Assembly (NCBI GenBank): GCA_964432415.1
Contig: CAYSNW010000009.1
Span: 28,389-92,388 of the forward strand
Direction: 5' to 3'
DNA: 64,000 nucleotides
DNA from: JAFECT01 sp964432415
Lineage (GTDB): Bacteria; Pseudomonadota; Alphaproteobacteria; Caulobacterales; Caulobacteraceae
The translations under genes and the position numbers were made by a program. Below, in pieces: positions 24,558-33,325 of this stretch. Each line of letters begins with the position of its first letter. The stretch's first letter is position 1. The notes beneath the pieces are model-generated. The model did not search any database, had not been told where the DNA came from, and worked only from the letters and a program-made list of their open reading frames with translations.

Positions 24558-26678
24558 ATGGAAAGCACCGTTTCCTTCGACGTCCGCGAGGGCGGCATCG
24601 CCGTCGCCCTGATCAACCGCCCGCCGGTCAACGCCATCGACGCCTCGGTGCGGGCGGGCCTGTGGGACGCGGTCAAGCGCACGGAAGCGGATCCCGCGGT
24701 CAAGGCCCTGGTCGTGGCCTGCGCCGGGCGCACCTTCCTTTCGGGCGCGGACCTGGGCGAGCTCGGCTCCACCATTCGCGAACCCAACTACTACGACACC
24801 CTGGCCGCGCTCGAAGGCTGCTCCAAGCCGGTGATCGCCGCCCTGCACGGCACGGCGCTCGGCGGCGGGCTGGAGACCGCGATCTCCTGCCATTACCGGG
24901 TGGCGGTGAAGGAAGCCCGCGTCGGCATGCCGGAAATCACGCTCGGCATCATCCCCGGCGCCGGCGGCACCCAGCGCCTGCCGCGTCTGATCGGCGCCAG
25001 GGCCGCGCTCGAATTCATGCTGGGCGGCGCCCTGATCTCGGCCGCCGAGGCCAAGGATCTCGGCCTGGTCGACGAGGTCGCCGAGGGCGATCCGGTCGAG
25101 GCGGGCGTGGCCTATGCGCGCCGCCTGGTCGCGGAGGGCGCGGGTCCGCGCCGCACCGGCGAACGCACGGCGGATGCGACCGGCTTCGACGAGGCCGGCA
25201 TCGCTGCGAGCCTCGCCAAGTTCGCCCGGCCGTTGAAGGGCCGCACCACCCAGTTCGACTCGGTCAAGGTCGTGAAGGCCGCGGTCGAGAAGCCGCTCGC
25301 CGAAGGGCTGGCCTATGAGTGCGAGGTCTCCGCCGCCTCGCTGCTGACCACCGAATCCCTGGCGCTTCGCCACGTCTTCTTCGCCGAGCGCGAGACCGCC
25401 CGCATCCCGGGCCTGGGCGGCGAGGTCAAGGCCCAGCCGATCCGCAAGGCCGCCGTCGTCGGCGCCGGCACCATGGGCGGCGGCATCACCATGGCCTTCG
25501 CCGACTCCGGCGTGCCGGTGACCCTGGTGGACATCAACCAGGAGGCCCTGGACCGGGGCCTGAAGACCATCCGCGGCGCCTACGAAGCCACCGTCAAGCG
25601 CGGCCGCCTGACCCCCGAGGCCCTGGAGCAGCGCATGGCGCTGATCTCCGGCGCCCTGTCGATCAACGAAGCCGCCGACGTCGACGTGGTGGTCGAGGCC
25701 GTGTTCGAGAACATGGAGCTGAAGAAGAAGGTGCTGGCCGAGCTCGACCGCGTGGTCCAGCCGAACGCCGTGCTGGCGTCCAACACCTCGACCCTGTCGA
25801 TCACCGAACTGGCCTCGGTCACCAGCCGCCCGGCCAAGGTGGTCGGCCTGCACTTCTTCGTCCCGGCCAACGTCATGCGCCTGCTCGAGATCGTGCGCGG
25901 CAAGCAGACCTCGCTGGAGACCATCGCCACCGGCCTGGATGTCGCCAAGAAGCTGCGCAAGATCGGCGTGGTGGTCGGCGACGGCTTCGGCTTCGTCGGC
26001 AACCGCATGATGCTGGACGGCTACTTCCGCGAGGCCGAGCAGATGATGCTGGAAGGCGTCTCGCCCGACCGCATCGACCGGGTGGCGGAGGACTTCGGCT
26101 TCTCCATGGGCCCCAACCGGGTCAACGACATGGCCGGCGTCGATGTCGGGACCCGCACCCGCGAGGAACTGCTCAAGCGCGAGTCGCGCGCCGATCCCTA
26201 TCACGTGGTCTCCGACGCCCTGACCGGGCTCGGGCGCCTGGGCCAGAAGTCCGGCGCCGGGGTCTATCGCTACGTCGAGGGCGACCGCACCCCGCACGTC
26301 GACCCGGAGGTCACCGCGCTCGCGGCGAAGCTGGCGGCCGATCGCGGCATCGCCCCGCGCGAGGTCAGCGACGAGGAGATCCTGGACCGCCTGACCCTGC
26401 CGCTCATCAACATCGGCGCCCAGATCCTGGACGAGGGCCTGGCCTATCGCGCCGGCGACATCGACGTGGTCTGGACCAGCGGCTACGGCTTCCCGCGCTG
26501 GCGCGGCGGCCCCATGTTCTATGCCGACACCCTCGGCGTGGCGAAGGTGGTGGAAAAGATCCGCGCCTATCACGCGAAGTTCGGCGCCTACTGGACGCCG
26601 GCGCCCCTGCTCGAGCGCCTCGCGGCCCAGGGCGGATCGTTCGCCGGCTGGGACTCGAAACTGGACCAGGCGGCGTAA
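24558..26678 (+). CDS. bifunctional enoyl-CoA hydratase / 3-hydroxyacyl-CoA dehydrogenase (FadB/FadJ-like)
   Basis: Multifunctional beta-oxidation enzyme, 706 aa. The N-terminal hydratase domain (~1-190) keeps both glutamates of the family, in GGGLETAIS and MPEITLGIIPGAGG. The NAD-binding domain begins at GAGTMGGGI near residue 300, with the catalytic His in GLHFFVPANVM near 435, followed by two C-terminal dehydrogenase domains (GDGFGFVGNRMM; GYGFPRWRGGPMFYAD). GGTGGAGA lies upstream of the ATG at 24558. It hydrates an enoyl-CoA and oxidises the hydroxy product to a 3-ketoacyl-CoA, plausibly the side chain of a phenylpropenoid. MarR and thiolase genes are near. Confidence 0.92.
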   Translation: MESTVSFDVREGGIAVALINRPPVNAIDASVRAGLWDAVKRTEADPAVKALVVACAGRTFLSGADLGELGSTIREPNYYDTLAALEGCSKPVIAALHGTALGGGLETAISCHYRVAVKEARVGMPEITLGIIPGAGGTQRLPRLIGARAALEFMLGGALISAAEAKDLGLVDEVAEGDPVEAGVAYARRLVAEGAGPRRTGERTADATGFDEAGIAASLAKFARPLKGRTTQFDSVKVVKAAVEKPLAEGLAYECEVSAASLLTTESLALRHVFFAERETARIPGLGGEVKAQPIRKAAVVGAGTMGGGITMAFADSGVPVTLVDINQEALDRGLKTIRGAYEATVKRGRLTPEALEQRMALISGALSINEAADVDVVVEAVFENMELKKKVLAELDRVVQPNAVLASNTSTLSITELASVTSRPAKVVGLHFFVPANVMRLLEIVRGKQTSLETIATGLDVAKKLRKIGVVVGDGFGFVGNRMMLDGYFREAEQMMLEGVSPDRIDRVAEDFGFSMGPNRVNDMAGVDVGTRTREELLKRESRADPYHVVSDALTGLGRLGQKSGAGVYRYVEGDRTPHVDPEVTALAAKLAADRGIAPREVSDEEILDRLTLPLINIGAQILDEGLAYRAGDIDVVWTSGYGFPRWRGGPMFYADTLGVAKVVEKIRAYHAKFGAYWTPAPLLERLAAQGGSFAGWDSKLDQAA

Positions 26679-26734
26679 CACCCACCGAATCAAGCGTTTG
26701 AGCTAGAGTTGGCGCCCGCGCTCGCCTTTTGTAT

Positions 26735-26746
26735 GAACCGAGGTTC
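26735..26746. promoter_or_regulatory. short perfect inverted repeat before second MarR gene
   Basis: GAACC-GA-GGTTC lies directly before the ATG at 26748, and a TTGTATG half-site resembling the 15-bp palindrome arm lies at 26729-26735. Either could be a weak autoregulatory site overlapping the ribosome-binding region. Confidence 0.3.
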
Positions 26747-26747
26747 C

Positions 26748-27227
26748 ATGTCGCCCTCCACCGCACCGGCCCAAGCCTGGAGTCCCGACGACGAGTCCAT
26801 GCTCGCCGTGGGCAATCTCGGCGATCTGCTGGGCTTTCACCTGCGCCTGGCGCAGACGGCCATGTACCGCGACTTCGCGACCTCGCTGGGCGCCCTGGAC
26901 CTGACCCAGAAGCAGTTCGCCACCCTGTCGCTGATCAGCTCCAACCCCGGTGTGCCGCAGATCGCGCTCGCCAACCGGCTGGGCACCGACCGCGCCACCA
27001 TGATGGCGGTGGTCGACCGGCTGGAGGGCCGCGGCCTGATCCTGCGCCAGCGCTCCACCACCGACCGGCGCCGGCAGGAGCTCTATGTTACGCCCCTGGG
27101 TGAGACGACGCTGGGCAAGGCCCGCGCCGCCATCATCGAGCACGAGCGGAAGTTCACCTCGCGCTTCACGCCGGAAGAGAACGCCGCCCTTCTCAAGGCG
27201 CTGCGCACCATCCACCGCCAGGACTGA
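26748..27227 (+). CDS. MarR family transcriptional regulator
   Basis: A 159-residue winged-helix regulator with NPGVPQIALANRLGTDRATMMAVVDRLE as recognition region (split: VPQIALANRLG, TDRATMMAVVDRLE) and wing TTDRRRQELYVTPLGETTL. Its closest relative in the window is the MarR protein at 23846; both share the GDxxGFxLR start and ETTL after the wing, so they look like duplicates. It lies 69 bases after the FadB-like gene on the same strand and may be co-transcribed. ATG 26748 is preferred for its GAGG; ATG 26733 is an alternative. Candidate regulator of the 15-bp palindrome. Confidence 0.88.
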   Translation: MSPSTAPAQAWSPDDESMLAVGNLGDLLGFHLRLAQTAMYRDFATSLGALDLTQKQFATLSLISSNPGVPQIALANRLGTDRATMMAVVDRLEGRGLILRQRSTTDRRRQELYVTPLGETTLGKARAAIIEHERKFTSRFTPEENAALLKALRTIHRQD

Positions 27228-27233
27228 AGTAAC

Positions 27234-27250
27234 CGGGGCTTAGCGCCCCG
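27234..27250. terminator. small hairpin between convergent MarR and thiolase genes
   Basis: CGGGGC-TTAGC-GCCCCG forms a 6-bp stem with a 5-base loop spanning the thiolase stop codon, between two convergent genes. There is no T-tract on either strand, so it is at best a weak bidirectional terminator. Confidence 0.3.
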
Positions 27251-28448
27251 ACACCTCGATCAGCATCGCCAGCGACGAATCGCCGGCCGCACAGCCCTGG
27301 AACAGGCCGATGCCGCCGCCGCGGAGCGCCAGTTCCTCGATCAGCTCCACGATCGCGCGCATTCCGGTGGGCCCCTGCGGGTGGCCCCAGATCAGCGAAC
27401 AGCCGAAGTTGTTGATCACGTCCGGGCTGGCGCCCGTGGCGCGGGCGAAGGCGATGTCGTTCACGGCGAACGGGTTATGCGACTTGATCGCGGCGATGTC
27501 GCCGATCTTGTGGCCGGTGCGGTCCAGCAGGGCCTTGGTGGCGAAGATCGGAGCCTCGGGCATGTAACCCAGGTCGGCGCGCGCCTGGCCGAAGCCCAGG
27601 ATGCGCACCCGGATCGAGGGATCGCGGCTCAGCGCCTGCGCCTTCTCCGGCGTGGTGATCACCATCCCGACATTGCCGTCCGCCGGATGGGTCTGGCCGC
27701 CGAAGGTGAGGGTGCCGCCTTCCTTGACCGGCTTGAGCTTGGCCAGGCCCTCGGCGGTGGTGGCGGTGACGCCCTCGTCGCCGTCGATGACCTTGTCCTC
27801 GCCCTTGAAGTTGGGCTTGGGCACCGAGAATGGCAGGGTCATGTAGCGCTTCTGGAACGCGCGGTCGTTGGCGAGCGCGTCCTGGTACTTGGCGTAGAGG
27901 CGCAGCACCGTCTCGTGCTGCTCCTCGGTGGAGATGCCGTACTTGCGCGCCACGTTCTCGGCCGTGTCGCCCATGGCGTGGCCGCCGATGGGGTCGTGGG
28001 AGAAGTTGTAGAGCACCTGGTCCTCGGTGGTCCCGGTGCCGCCCGGTCCGCGCGGGGCGGGGTAGTAGATGTGCGGCCCGTTGGAGCAGCGGTCGGCGGT
28101 GAGGGTCAGCGCCGTGGTGGCCAGGCCCGTCTGGATCTCGCTGGCCGCGGTCAGGATGGCGCGCACACCGGTGGCGCAGACCTGGCTGAGCGTCGGGCCC
28201 GCCACATGGGTCAGGCCGATGTCGTGCAGGGGCCAGGGGGCGCCGTAGAAGCTCTGGAACTGGGTGACGGTGATGCCCAGCACCCCGAAGTCGAAGACGT
28301 CGGGGCTGATCTGGCGCCGGGCCAGCTCGGCCTTGGCCACGTGGGCGGCGAACTTCATGGAGTGCAGGTGCTGGAACGACCCCTGCCAGCGGGCGAACGG
28401 CGTGGACCAATAGGCGCCGTAGGGGATTTCGACCTGATCAAAACTCAC
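27240..28448 (-). CDS. thiolase / SCP2-type acetyl-CoA acetyltransferase family
   Basis: A 402-residue thiolase-superfamily protein of the lipid-transfer/SCP-x type. The nucleophilic Cys is in SQVCATGVRA near residue 92, the His in WGHPQGPTGMR near 350, and a second Cys in FQGCAAGDSS near 385. It would cleave a 3-ketoacyl-CoA with CoA to give acetyl-CoA. GTG at 28448 overlaps the ligase gene's stop by 4 bases (GTGA). Together with the upstream ligase and the nearby FadB-like protein it completes a CoA-dependent side-chain shortening set. Confidence 0.85.
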   Translation of the reverse strand: MSFDQVEIPYGAYWSTPFARWQGSFQHLHSMKFAAHVAKAELARRQISPDVFDFGVLGITVTQFQSFYGAPWPLHDIGLTHVAGPTLSQVCATGVRAILTAASEIQTGLATTALTLTADRCSNGPHIYYPAPRGPGGTGTTEDQVLYNFSHDPIGGHAMGDTAENVARKYGISTEEQHETVLRLYAKYQDALANDRAFQKRYMTLPFSVPKPNFKGEDKVIDGDEGVTATTAEGLAKLKPVKEGGTLTFGGQTHPADGNVGMVITTPEKAQALSRDPSIRVRILGFGQARADLGYMPEAPIFATKALLDRTGHKIGDIAAIKSHNPFAVNDIAFARATGASPDVINNFGCSLIWGHPQGPTGMRAIVELIEELALRGGGIGLFQGCAAGDSSLAMLIEVSGR

Positions 28449-30008
28449 GTTGCGGACTCCGTCTGGGGGTCGCCCATCGCGCGGTCGCGCAGCAGGCCTT
28501 TCTGGACCTTGCCGGACGCGGTGCGCGGCAGGTCGTCGGTGAAGAGGATGCGGCGCGGCGCCTTGTAGCGGGCCAGCCGCGCGCGGCAGTGGTCGAGGAT
28601 GGCGGCTTCGGTGACGGCGGCGCCGGGGGCGGCGATGACGAAGGCCAGGCCGCACTCGCCCCACTCGGGGTGGGGCAGGCCGACGATGGCGACTTCCGAG
28701 ACGCCGTCGAGTTCGAGGATCGTGGCCTCGACCTCGGCCGGATAGACGTTCTCGCCGCCGGAAATGTACATGTCCTTGATGCGGTCGACGAGGAAGTAGA
28801 AGCCGTCCGCGTCGCGCCGGGCGGCGTCGCCGGTCCGGAACCAGTCATCGTGAAACGCGGCGGCCGTGGCCTCGGGATTGTTCCAGTAGCCGGGGGTGAC
28901 GCTGGGGCCGCGCACCCAGATCTCGCCGACCTCGCCCGGTTCGACGTCGCGCCCCTCGGCGCCGACCAGCCTGACCTCGATGGCCAGGGACGGCAGGCCC
29001 GAGGAGCCGGCCTTGGCGTGGATGCGCGCGATATCGCCGATGGGCATGGTCATGCCGGTGCCGATCTCGCTCATGCCGAAGCCGTCGGCCATGGGCACGC
29101 CGAGCGCGGTCCAGGTCTGGACCGAGACCGTCGGATTGGGGGCGCCGCCGGTGCAGAGCGCCTTCAGCCGCGAGAAGTCGGTCGTGGGCCGGTCCGGGTG
29201 TTCGTACAGGCGCTGGGCCATCTGGGGCACGGCGAAGGCGTGGGTGATCCCGAGCGCGGGGTCATTGAGGCGCTTCAGCGTCTCGCCCGCGTCGAAGCGG
29301 TCGGAGATCAGCAGCACGCCGCCCTGCTGCAGCACCGAGCGCGAGGCGACATACAGACCCACGACATGGAACATGGGCATGTCGCAGAGCAGGACGCTAT
29401 CGGAGGTCAACCCCACGGCCATGGAGAAGTTGACGCCGGTGAAGAAGCCGTTCTTCGCCGTGACGATCACGCCCTTGGGCTTGCCGGTGGTGCCGGAGGT
29501 GTAGAGCAGGGTCGAGGGCTGCTCCCAGTCGGCGGCCACGGGGGTCGCGGCGGGGGCAGTGTCGAACAGGGCCTGCAGAGTGTCGGCGGCGGGCGTGAGG
29601 CGCACCACCGGGGCGCCGGCCAGGCAATTCGTCAGGTCGCGGGCGACGTCGTCGAACTCGGCCTCATGCAGGAACAGGGCGGGGCGGGCGTCCTCGATCA
29701 CCACCGCAAGCTCGGCGGCGGTGAGGCGCCAGTTGACCGGCTGGAAGATGGCGCCGGCCCGGGCGCAGGCGAAGTGCAGGACCAGGACCTCGGCGCTGTT
29801 GCGCGACAGCATAGCCACCCGCTCGCCGGAGCAGGGCCCCAGCAGGCCGCTCAGCCAGCGCGCGCAGTCCGCGACACGGCGGTCGAACTGGGCGTAGGTG
29901 AAGCGTCGCCCCGAGGCCAGCTCGACACAGGCGGTCTTGTCCGCGCGCTGGGCGGCGTGGAAGGCGATGAAGTCCGGACCGCCGGCTCCGGCGCCTGGGT
30001 CTGCCACG
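28445..30008 (-). CDS. AMP-forming acyl-CoA synthetase
   Basis: ATP-dependent acid:CoA ligase of the ANL superfamily, about 521 aa. Motifs are the P-loop LLYTSGTTGKPKGV near residue 165, the adenylate-binding DGFGMSEIG near 305, WFRTGD near 390, DRIKDMYISGGENVYP near 407, and the catalytic Lys in RTASGKVQKG near 500. GTG at 30008 is chosen because GGAG lies 7 bases upstream; extending further upstream would run into the promoter palindrome at 30097. The substrate is probably a phenolic or aryl-aliphatic acid judging from neighbours; this is inference. First gene of a ligase-thiolase operon. Confidence 0.9.
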
Positions 30009-30071
30009 GTGATGCTCCGCTGCGGACTCTTTCGCCCGCCTGGGTCTGCGTTTCCTCGGCCGCCGGATCGT

Positions 30072-30100
30072 TGATCGGTCTCGACGGGGAAAGTAGTATG
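30072..30100 (+). promoter_or_regulatory. candidate promoter of alpha/beta hydrolase-Rieske operon
   Basis: TTGATC (30072-30077) and TAGTAT (30095-30100) are spaced by 17 bases on the plus strand, 72 bases before the start codon at 30172. The -10 overlaps the 15-bp palindrome at 30097, consistent with repression. Confidence 0.5.
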
Positions 30101-30111
30101 TATTACATACA
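30097..30111. promoter_or_regulatory. 15-bp palindromic operator, copy 3 (ligase / hydrolase divergent region)
   Basis: GTATGTATTACATAC is a perfect palindrome around a central T and the best of the three copies. It lies 89 bases from the ligase start and 61 bases from the hydrolase start, so it can serve both divergent operons. Confidence 0.78.
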
Positions 30112-30171
30112 ATATGGCAAGCCGGGACACAACGGCTTCTTTGGCCTCACACGGCCGATCCGGGAGGCCCG

Positions 30172-31065
30172 ATGACGAGCACCGAAACCGCTGAGCCGCG
30201 CCGGCGCACGATCGACCTGCCCGAGCGGGGCGGCACGATGGCGGCCCTGGAGTTCGGCCCCTCAGATCAGCCCATCGCGATGGTGTTCAGCCACGCCAAC
30301 GGCTTCAACGCCCTGACCTACCGCGCCCTGCTGGCGCCGCTCGCCGCGCGCCGGCGCATCCTGGCCATCGACCTGCGCGGCCACGGCCACACCCGCCTGC
30401 CCACGATCACCGAGGGACGGCGATCCTGGGAGGACATCCGCGACGACCTGCTGGCGCTCTGCGCGAAAGAGGACCTCGGCGACTCGGTCCTGGCCGGCCA
30501 TTCCATGGGCGCCACCACCAGCCTGCTGGCCGCCGCCGAGGCGCCGGGACGAGTGCGCTCCCTGGTGCTGGCCGAGCCGGTGATCGTGCCCCGCGCAGAC
30601 TTCCTCGCCGGGACCGCGGGCGAGCCTGAGGACTCGGTGATCGTTCAGGGGGGCCTGCGCCGGCGCGCCGTGTTCGACAGCCGCGAGGCGGTGCTCGAGG
30701 CCTTCACCGGGCGGGGGCCTTTCAAGCGCTGGACGTCCGAGATGCTGGCCGATTACGTCGCCGACGGCGTCACCGACCGGCCGGACGGAACCGTCGAGCT
30801 GGCCTGCGCGCCGGCCTGGGAAGTGTCGAACTATCTGAACCAGAACCACGACAGCTGGGGCGCGCTGGCGCGCGTCCGCTGTCCCGTGCGCATCCTGAAG
30901 GCGGCCCAGCACTCGACCTTCCAGCTGGCGCCCGAACTCGACGCCCTGATCGACTCAGGCCGGGTCGGGCTGGAGACGGTGGAGGGCGCCAGCCACTTTC
31001 TGCCGATGGAATATCCCGAACGCGTGCAGGCGGCGCTCCGGGCCGCGTTGGGTCAGGGGGGCTAG
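30172..31065 (+). CDS. alpha/beta hydrolase
   Basis: Cytoplasmic alpha/beta-fold hydrolase, 297 aa, no signal peptide. It has FSHANGFNA (oxyanion region) near residue 40, DLRGHGHT near 65, the nucleophile GHSMGA near 110, and the His in EGASHFLPMEYPE near 270. GGGAGG precedes the ATG. The Rieske oxygenase gene follows after 3 bases, so the two are co-transcribed. It may hydrolyse a phenolic ester or a CoA thioester; neither can be told from sequence. Confidence 0.85.
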   Translation: MTSTETAEPRRRTIDLPERGGTMAALEFGPSDQPIAMVFSHANGFNALTYRALLAPLAARRRILAIDLRGHGHTRLPTITEGRRSWEDIRDDLLALCAKEDLGDSVLAGHSMGATTSLLAAAEAPGRVRSLVLAEPVIVPRADFLAGTAGEPEDSVIVQGGLRRRAVFDSREAVLEAFTGRGPFKRWTSEMLADYVADGVTDRPDGTVELACAPAWEVSNYLNQNHDSWGALARVRCPVRILKAAQHSTFQLAPELDALIDSGRVGLETVEGASHFLPMEYPERVQAALRAALGQGG

Positions 31066-31068
31066 AAC

Positions 31069-32094
31069 ATGTTTCTGCGCAATCGCTGGTACGTCGCCGG
31101 CTGGGACTTCGAGATCGACCGCAATCCGCTGGGGCGCACCATCTGCGGCGAGCCCATCGTGCTGTACCGGCGCCTGGACCGCTCGATCGTGGCCCTGCAC
31201 GACGCCTGTCCGCACCGCCTGCTGCCCCTGTCGATGGGGATCAAGGAGGGCGACAACCTGCGCTGCCGCTACCACGGCCTGATGGTCGACGGGGCGGGCC
31301 GGTGCCTGGAGATGCCGATCAAGAGCGACGCGCCCAATCCCAATGTGAGCGTGCGCGCCTATCCGACGCTGGAGCGCTACCGCTTCGTCTGGGTCTGGAT
31401 CGGCGAGGCCGACAAGGCCGATCCCACCCTGGTCCCGGACCTGTGGCCCTGCGAGCGCGACGGCTGGACCTCGGACGGCGGCTACTACCGCATCGCCTGC
31501 GACTACCGGCTGCTGATCGACAACCTGATGGACCTGACGCACGAGACCTATGTGCACCAGGGCTCCATCGGCCAGCCGGAGCTGATGGAGACCCCGATCG
31601 AGACCCACAAGGACGGCGACCGGGTCGTGGTCACCCGCTGGATCCCCGACATCGACGCCCCGCCCTTCTGGCGCGATGCGCTCAAGCAGCCGGGCCCGGT
31701 GGACCGCTGGCAGATCTGCCACTTCCTGGAGCCGTCCAACGTCATCATCGACGTGGGCGTGGCGCCGGTCGCGGCGGGCGCCACCATCGAGGATCATGAC
31801 CAGGGCGTGCGCGGATTCGTCATCGACTGCATGACGCCCGAGAGCGAGACCACCACCCACTACTTCTGGGGCATGGCGCGCAACTTCGACATCGAGGACC
31901 TGGGCTTCACCGCCCGCTTCAAGGCCCAGCAGGCCAGGGTGTTCGCCGAAGACGTGGTGATCCTGGAGGCCCAGCAGCGCTCGATCGCGGCCAATCCGGG
32001 GGCGCGGGTGCGGGTGTTCAACATCGACGCCGGCGGGGCGCACGCGCGCGCCGTGATCGAGCGGATGCTGAAGGCGCAGGCGACGGGCGACTGA
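31069..32094 (+). CDS. Rieske aromatic oxygenase alpha subunit (VanA-like O-demethylase)
   Basis: A 341-residue Rieske non-haem iron oxygenase. The 2Fe-2S ligands are in CPHR near residue 46 and CRYHG near 65; the mononuclear iron site is in NLMDLTHETYVHQ near 150, with spacing typical of VanA-type vanillate O-demethylases. It would demethylate vanillate or a related methoxy acid to protocatechuate, feeding the adjacent lig operon. No VanB-type reductase is encoded beside it, so an electron donor must come from elsewhere. It converges on ligB with a 3-base gap. Exact substrate uncertain. Confidence 0.85.
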   Translation: MFLRNRWYVAGWDFEIDRNPLGRTICGEPIVLYRRLDRSIVALHDACPHRLLPLSMGIKEGDNLRCRYHGLMVDGAGRCLEMPIKSDAPNPNVSVRAYPTLERYRFVWVWIGEADKADPTLVPDLWPCERDGWTSDGGYYRIACDYRLLIDNLMDLTHETYVHQGSIGQPELMETPIETHKDGDRVVVTRWIPDIDAPPFWRDALKQPGPVDRWQICHFLEPSNVIIDVGVAPVAAGATIEDHDQGVRGFVIDCMTPESETTTHYFWGMARNFDIEDLGFTARFKAQQARVFAEDVVILEAQQRSIAANPGARVRVFNIDAGGAHARAVIERMLKAQATGD

Positions 32095-32097
32095 GGC

Positions 32098-32937
32098 TTA
32101 GCCGTTTTCCAGGATCAGATGTCCGACCGCCGTGTTCGACGCAGGCACGTGGTAGAAGCGCCGGACCTCGCGCACCTTTTCGTCCAGGGCGCCGCGCATG
32201 ATCAGCCACATGACCAGCTCGATGCCTTCCGAGCCCGCCTCGCGCACATAGTCGATGTGGGGGACGGCCGCCTGGCCGGCCGGGTCATCGACCAGCCGGT
32301 CGAGGAAGGCGGTGTCGAACTCGCGGTTGATCAGGCCGGCGCGCGGGCCCTGCAGCTGGTGGCTCATGCCGCCGGTGCCGATGATCATCACCTTCAGGTC
32401 CTCGGGGAAGCTCTCCACCGCGCGGCGGATGGCCTTGCCGAGGTTCAGGCAACGGTGGCCGGTGGGCGGCGGGTACTGCACCACATTGACCGCCAGCGGG
32501 ATGATCTTGCAGGGCCAGGCCTCGGGCTGGCCGAACATCAGCGACAGCGGCACGGTCAGGCCGTGGTCGACGTCCATCCGGTTGACGATGGTCATGTCGA
32601 ACTCGTCGAGGATCAGGGACTGGGCCAGGTGCCAGGCCAGCTCGGGGTGGCCCTGCACGACCGGCACGGGACGCGGGCCCCAGCCCTCGTCGGCCGGCGC
32701 GAACTCGGCGGCGCAGCCGAGGGCGAAGGTCGGGATCAGCTCCAGCGAAAAGGCCGAGGCATGGTCGTTGTAGACCACGATGACCACATCAGGCTTCTCC
32801 GCCGCGATCCACTGCTTGGCGAAGTCGTAGCCGGCGAAGACCGGCGCCCAGTACGGCTCGGACGCCTTGCCGTTGTCGAGCGCGGCGCCGATGGCGGGCA
32901 CATGGCTGGTGGCGACCCCGGCGGTGATCCTGGCCAC
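32098..32937 (-). CDS. ligB: protocatechuate 4,5-dioxygenase beta subunit
   Basis: Catalytic subunit of the extradiol enzyme that opens protocatechuate to 4-carboxy-2-hydroxymuconate-6-semialdehyde, 279 aa. Iron ligands expected from LigB are visible: His12 in TSHVPAIG, His59 in YNDHASAF, and a Glu in GSEGIELVMW near 240; the catalytic His is in TGGMSHQLQG near 195. GTG at 32937 shares one base with the ligA stop (TAGTG). Last gene of the nine-gene lig operon. Confidence 0.95.
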   Translation of the reverse strand: MARITAGVATSHVPAIGAALDNGKASEPYWAPVFAGYDFAKQWIAAEKPDVVIVVYNDHASAFSLELIPTFALGCAAEFAPADEGWGPRPVPVVQGHPELAWHLAQSLILDEFDMTIVNRMDVDHGLTVPLSLMFGQPEAWPCKIIPLAVNVVQYPPPTGHRCLNLGKAIRRAVESFPEDLKVMIIGTGGMSHQLQGPRAGLINREFDTAFLDRLVDDPAGQAAVPHIDYVREAGSEGIELVMWLIMRGALDEKVREVRRFYHVPASNTAVGHLILENG

Positions 32938-33323
32938 TAGCGGTGCTCCTTCTTGGAACGGTTGCCTTCGATGGAACGACCGCCGTTGAGCATCATCTCG
33001 GCGTATTCCGGCTGGGTGACCCCGCTCATGATCGCGGCGATCTGCTGGAAGGACAGGCCATCGGTCGCGGCGATCTTGGAGGTGAAATAGATGTTGCCGC
33101 CGAGCGCGATCATCCGGTTCCAGTCTCGGTCCAGGACCGAGCGTTTCTGCTCCTCGCTCATCGGCCAGCGGTCGAGATAGGCCCGCTGGTCGGCCTTGAA
33201 GGCCTCGCGGTTCGCCGCCTGCATCAGTGACATGCAGAACATGTTCAGGTGGTAGCCCAGGCGCGACTGTTCGGCGTCGAACAGGGTGGTGCCGGGGATG
33301 TCCTTGAAGGGGTTGTCGGCCAT
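32937..33323 (-). CDS. ligA: protocatechuate 4,5-dioxygenase alpha subunit
   Basis: Small subunit (128 aa) that caps the LigB active site. It has the family's DIPGTTLFD start near residue 8, GYHLNMFCMSLM near 23, and RWPMSEEQKRSVLDRDW near 52. ATG at 33323 follows the ligI stop by 2 bases. In some Sphingomonadaceae the alpha and beta chains are fused; here they are separate, as in classic LigAB. Confidence 0.95.
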   Translation of the reverse strand: MADNPFKDIPGTTLFDAEQSRLGYHLNMFCMSLMQAANREAFKADQRAYLDRWPMSEEQKRSVLDRDWNRMIALGGNIYFTSKIAATDGLSFQQIAAIMSGVTQPEYAEMMLNGGRSIEGNRSKKEHR

Positions 33324-33325
33324 GG

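Noticed and set aside
24486..26693. A 735-codon open frame on the minus strand opposite the FadB-like gene
   Set aside because: Mirror-frame artefact of high GC. The FadB-like protein has intact catalytic motifs and a ribosome-binding site.
28448..28664. N-terminal extension of the thiolase into the ligase gene
   Set aside because: The extra 72 codons are an out-of-frame reading of the ligase C-terminus. The GTG at 28448 gives the normal thiolase length.
30009..30130. N-terminal extension of the acyl-CoA ligase to the ATG at 30130
   Set aside because: It would place the promoter palindrome inside the coding region and adds 40 residues without family similarity.
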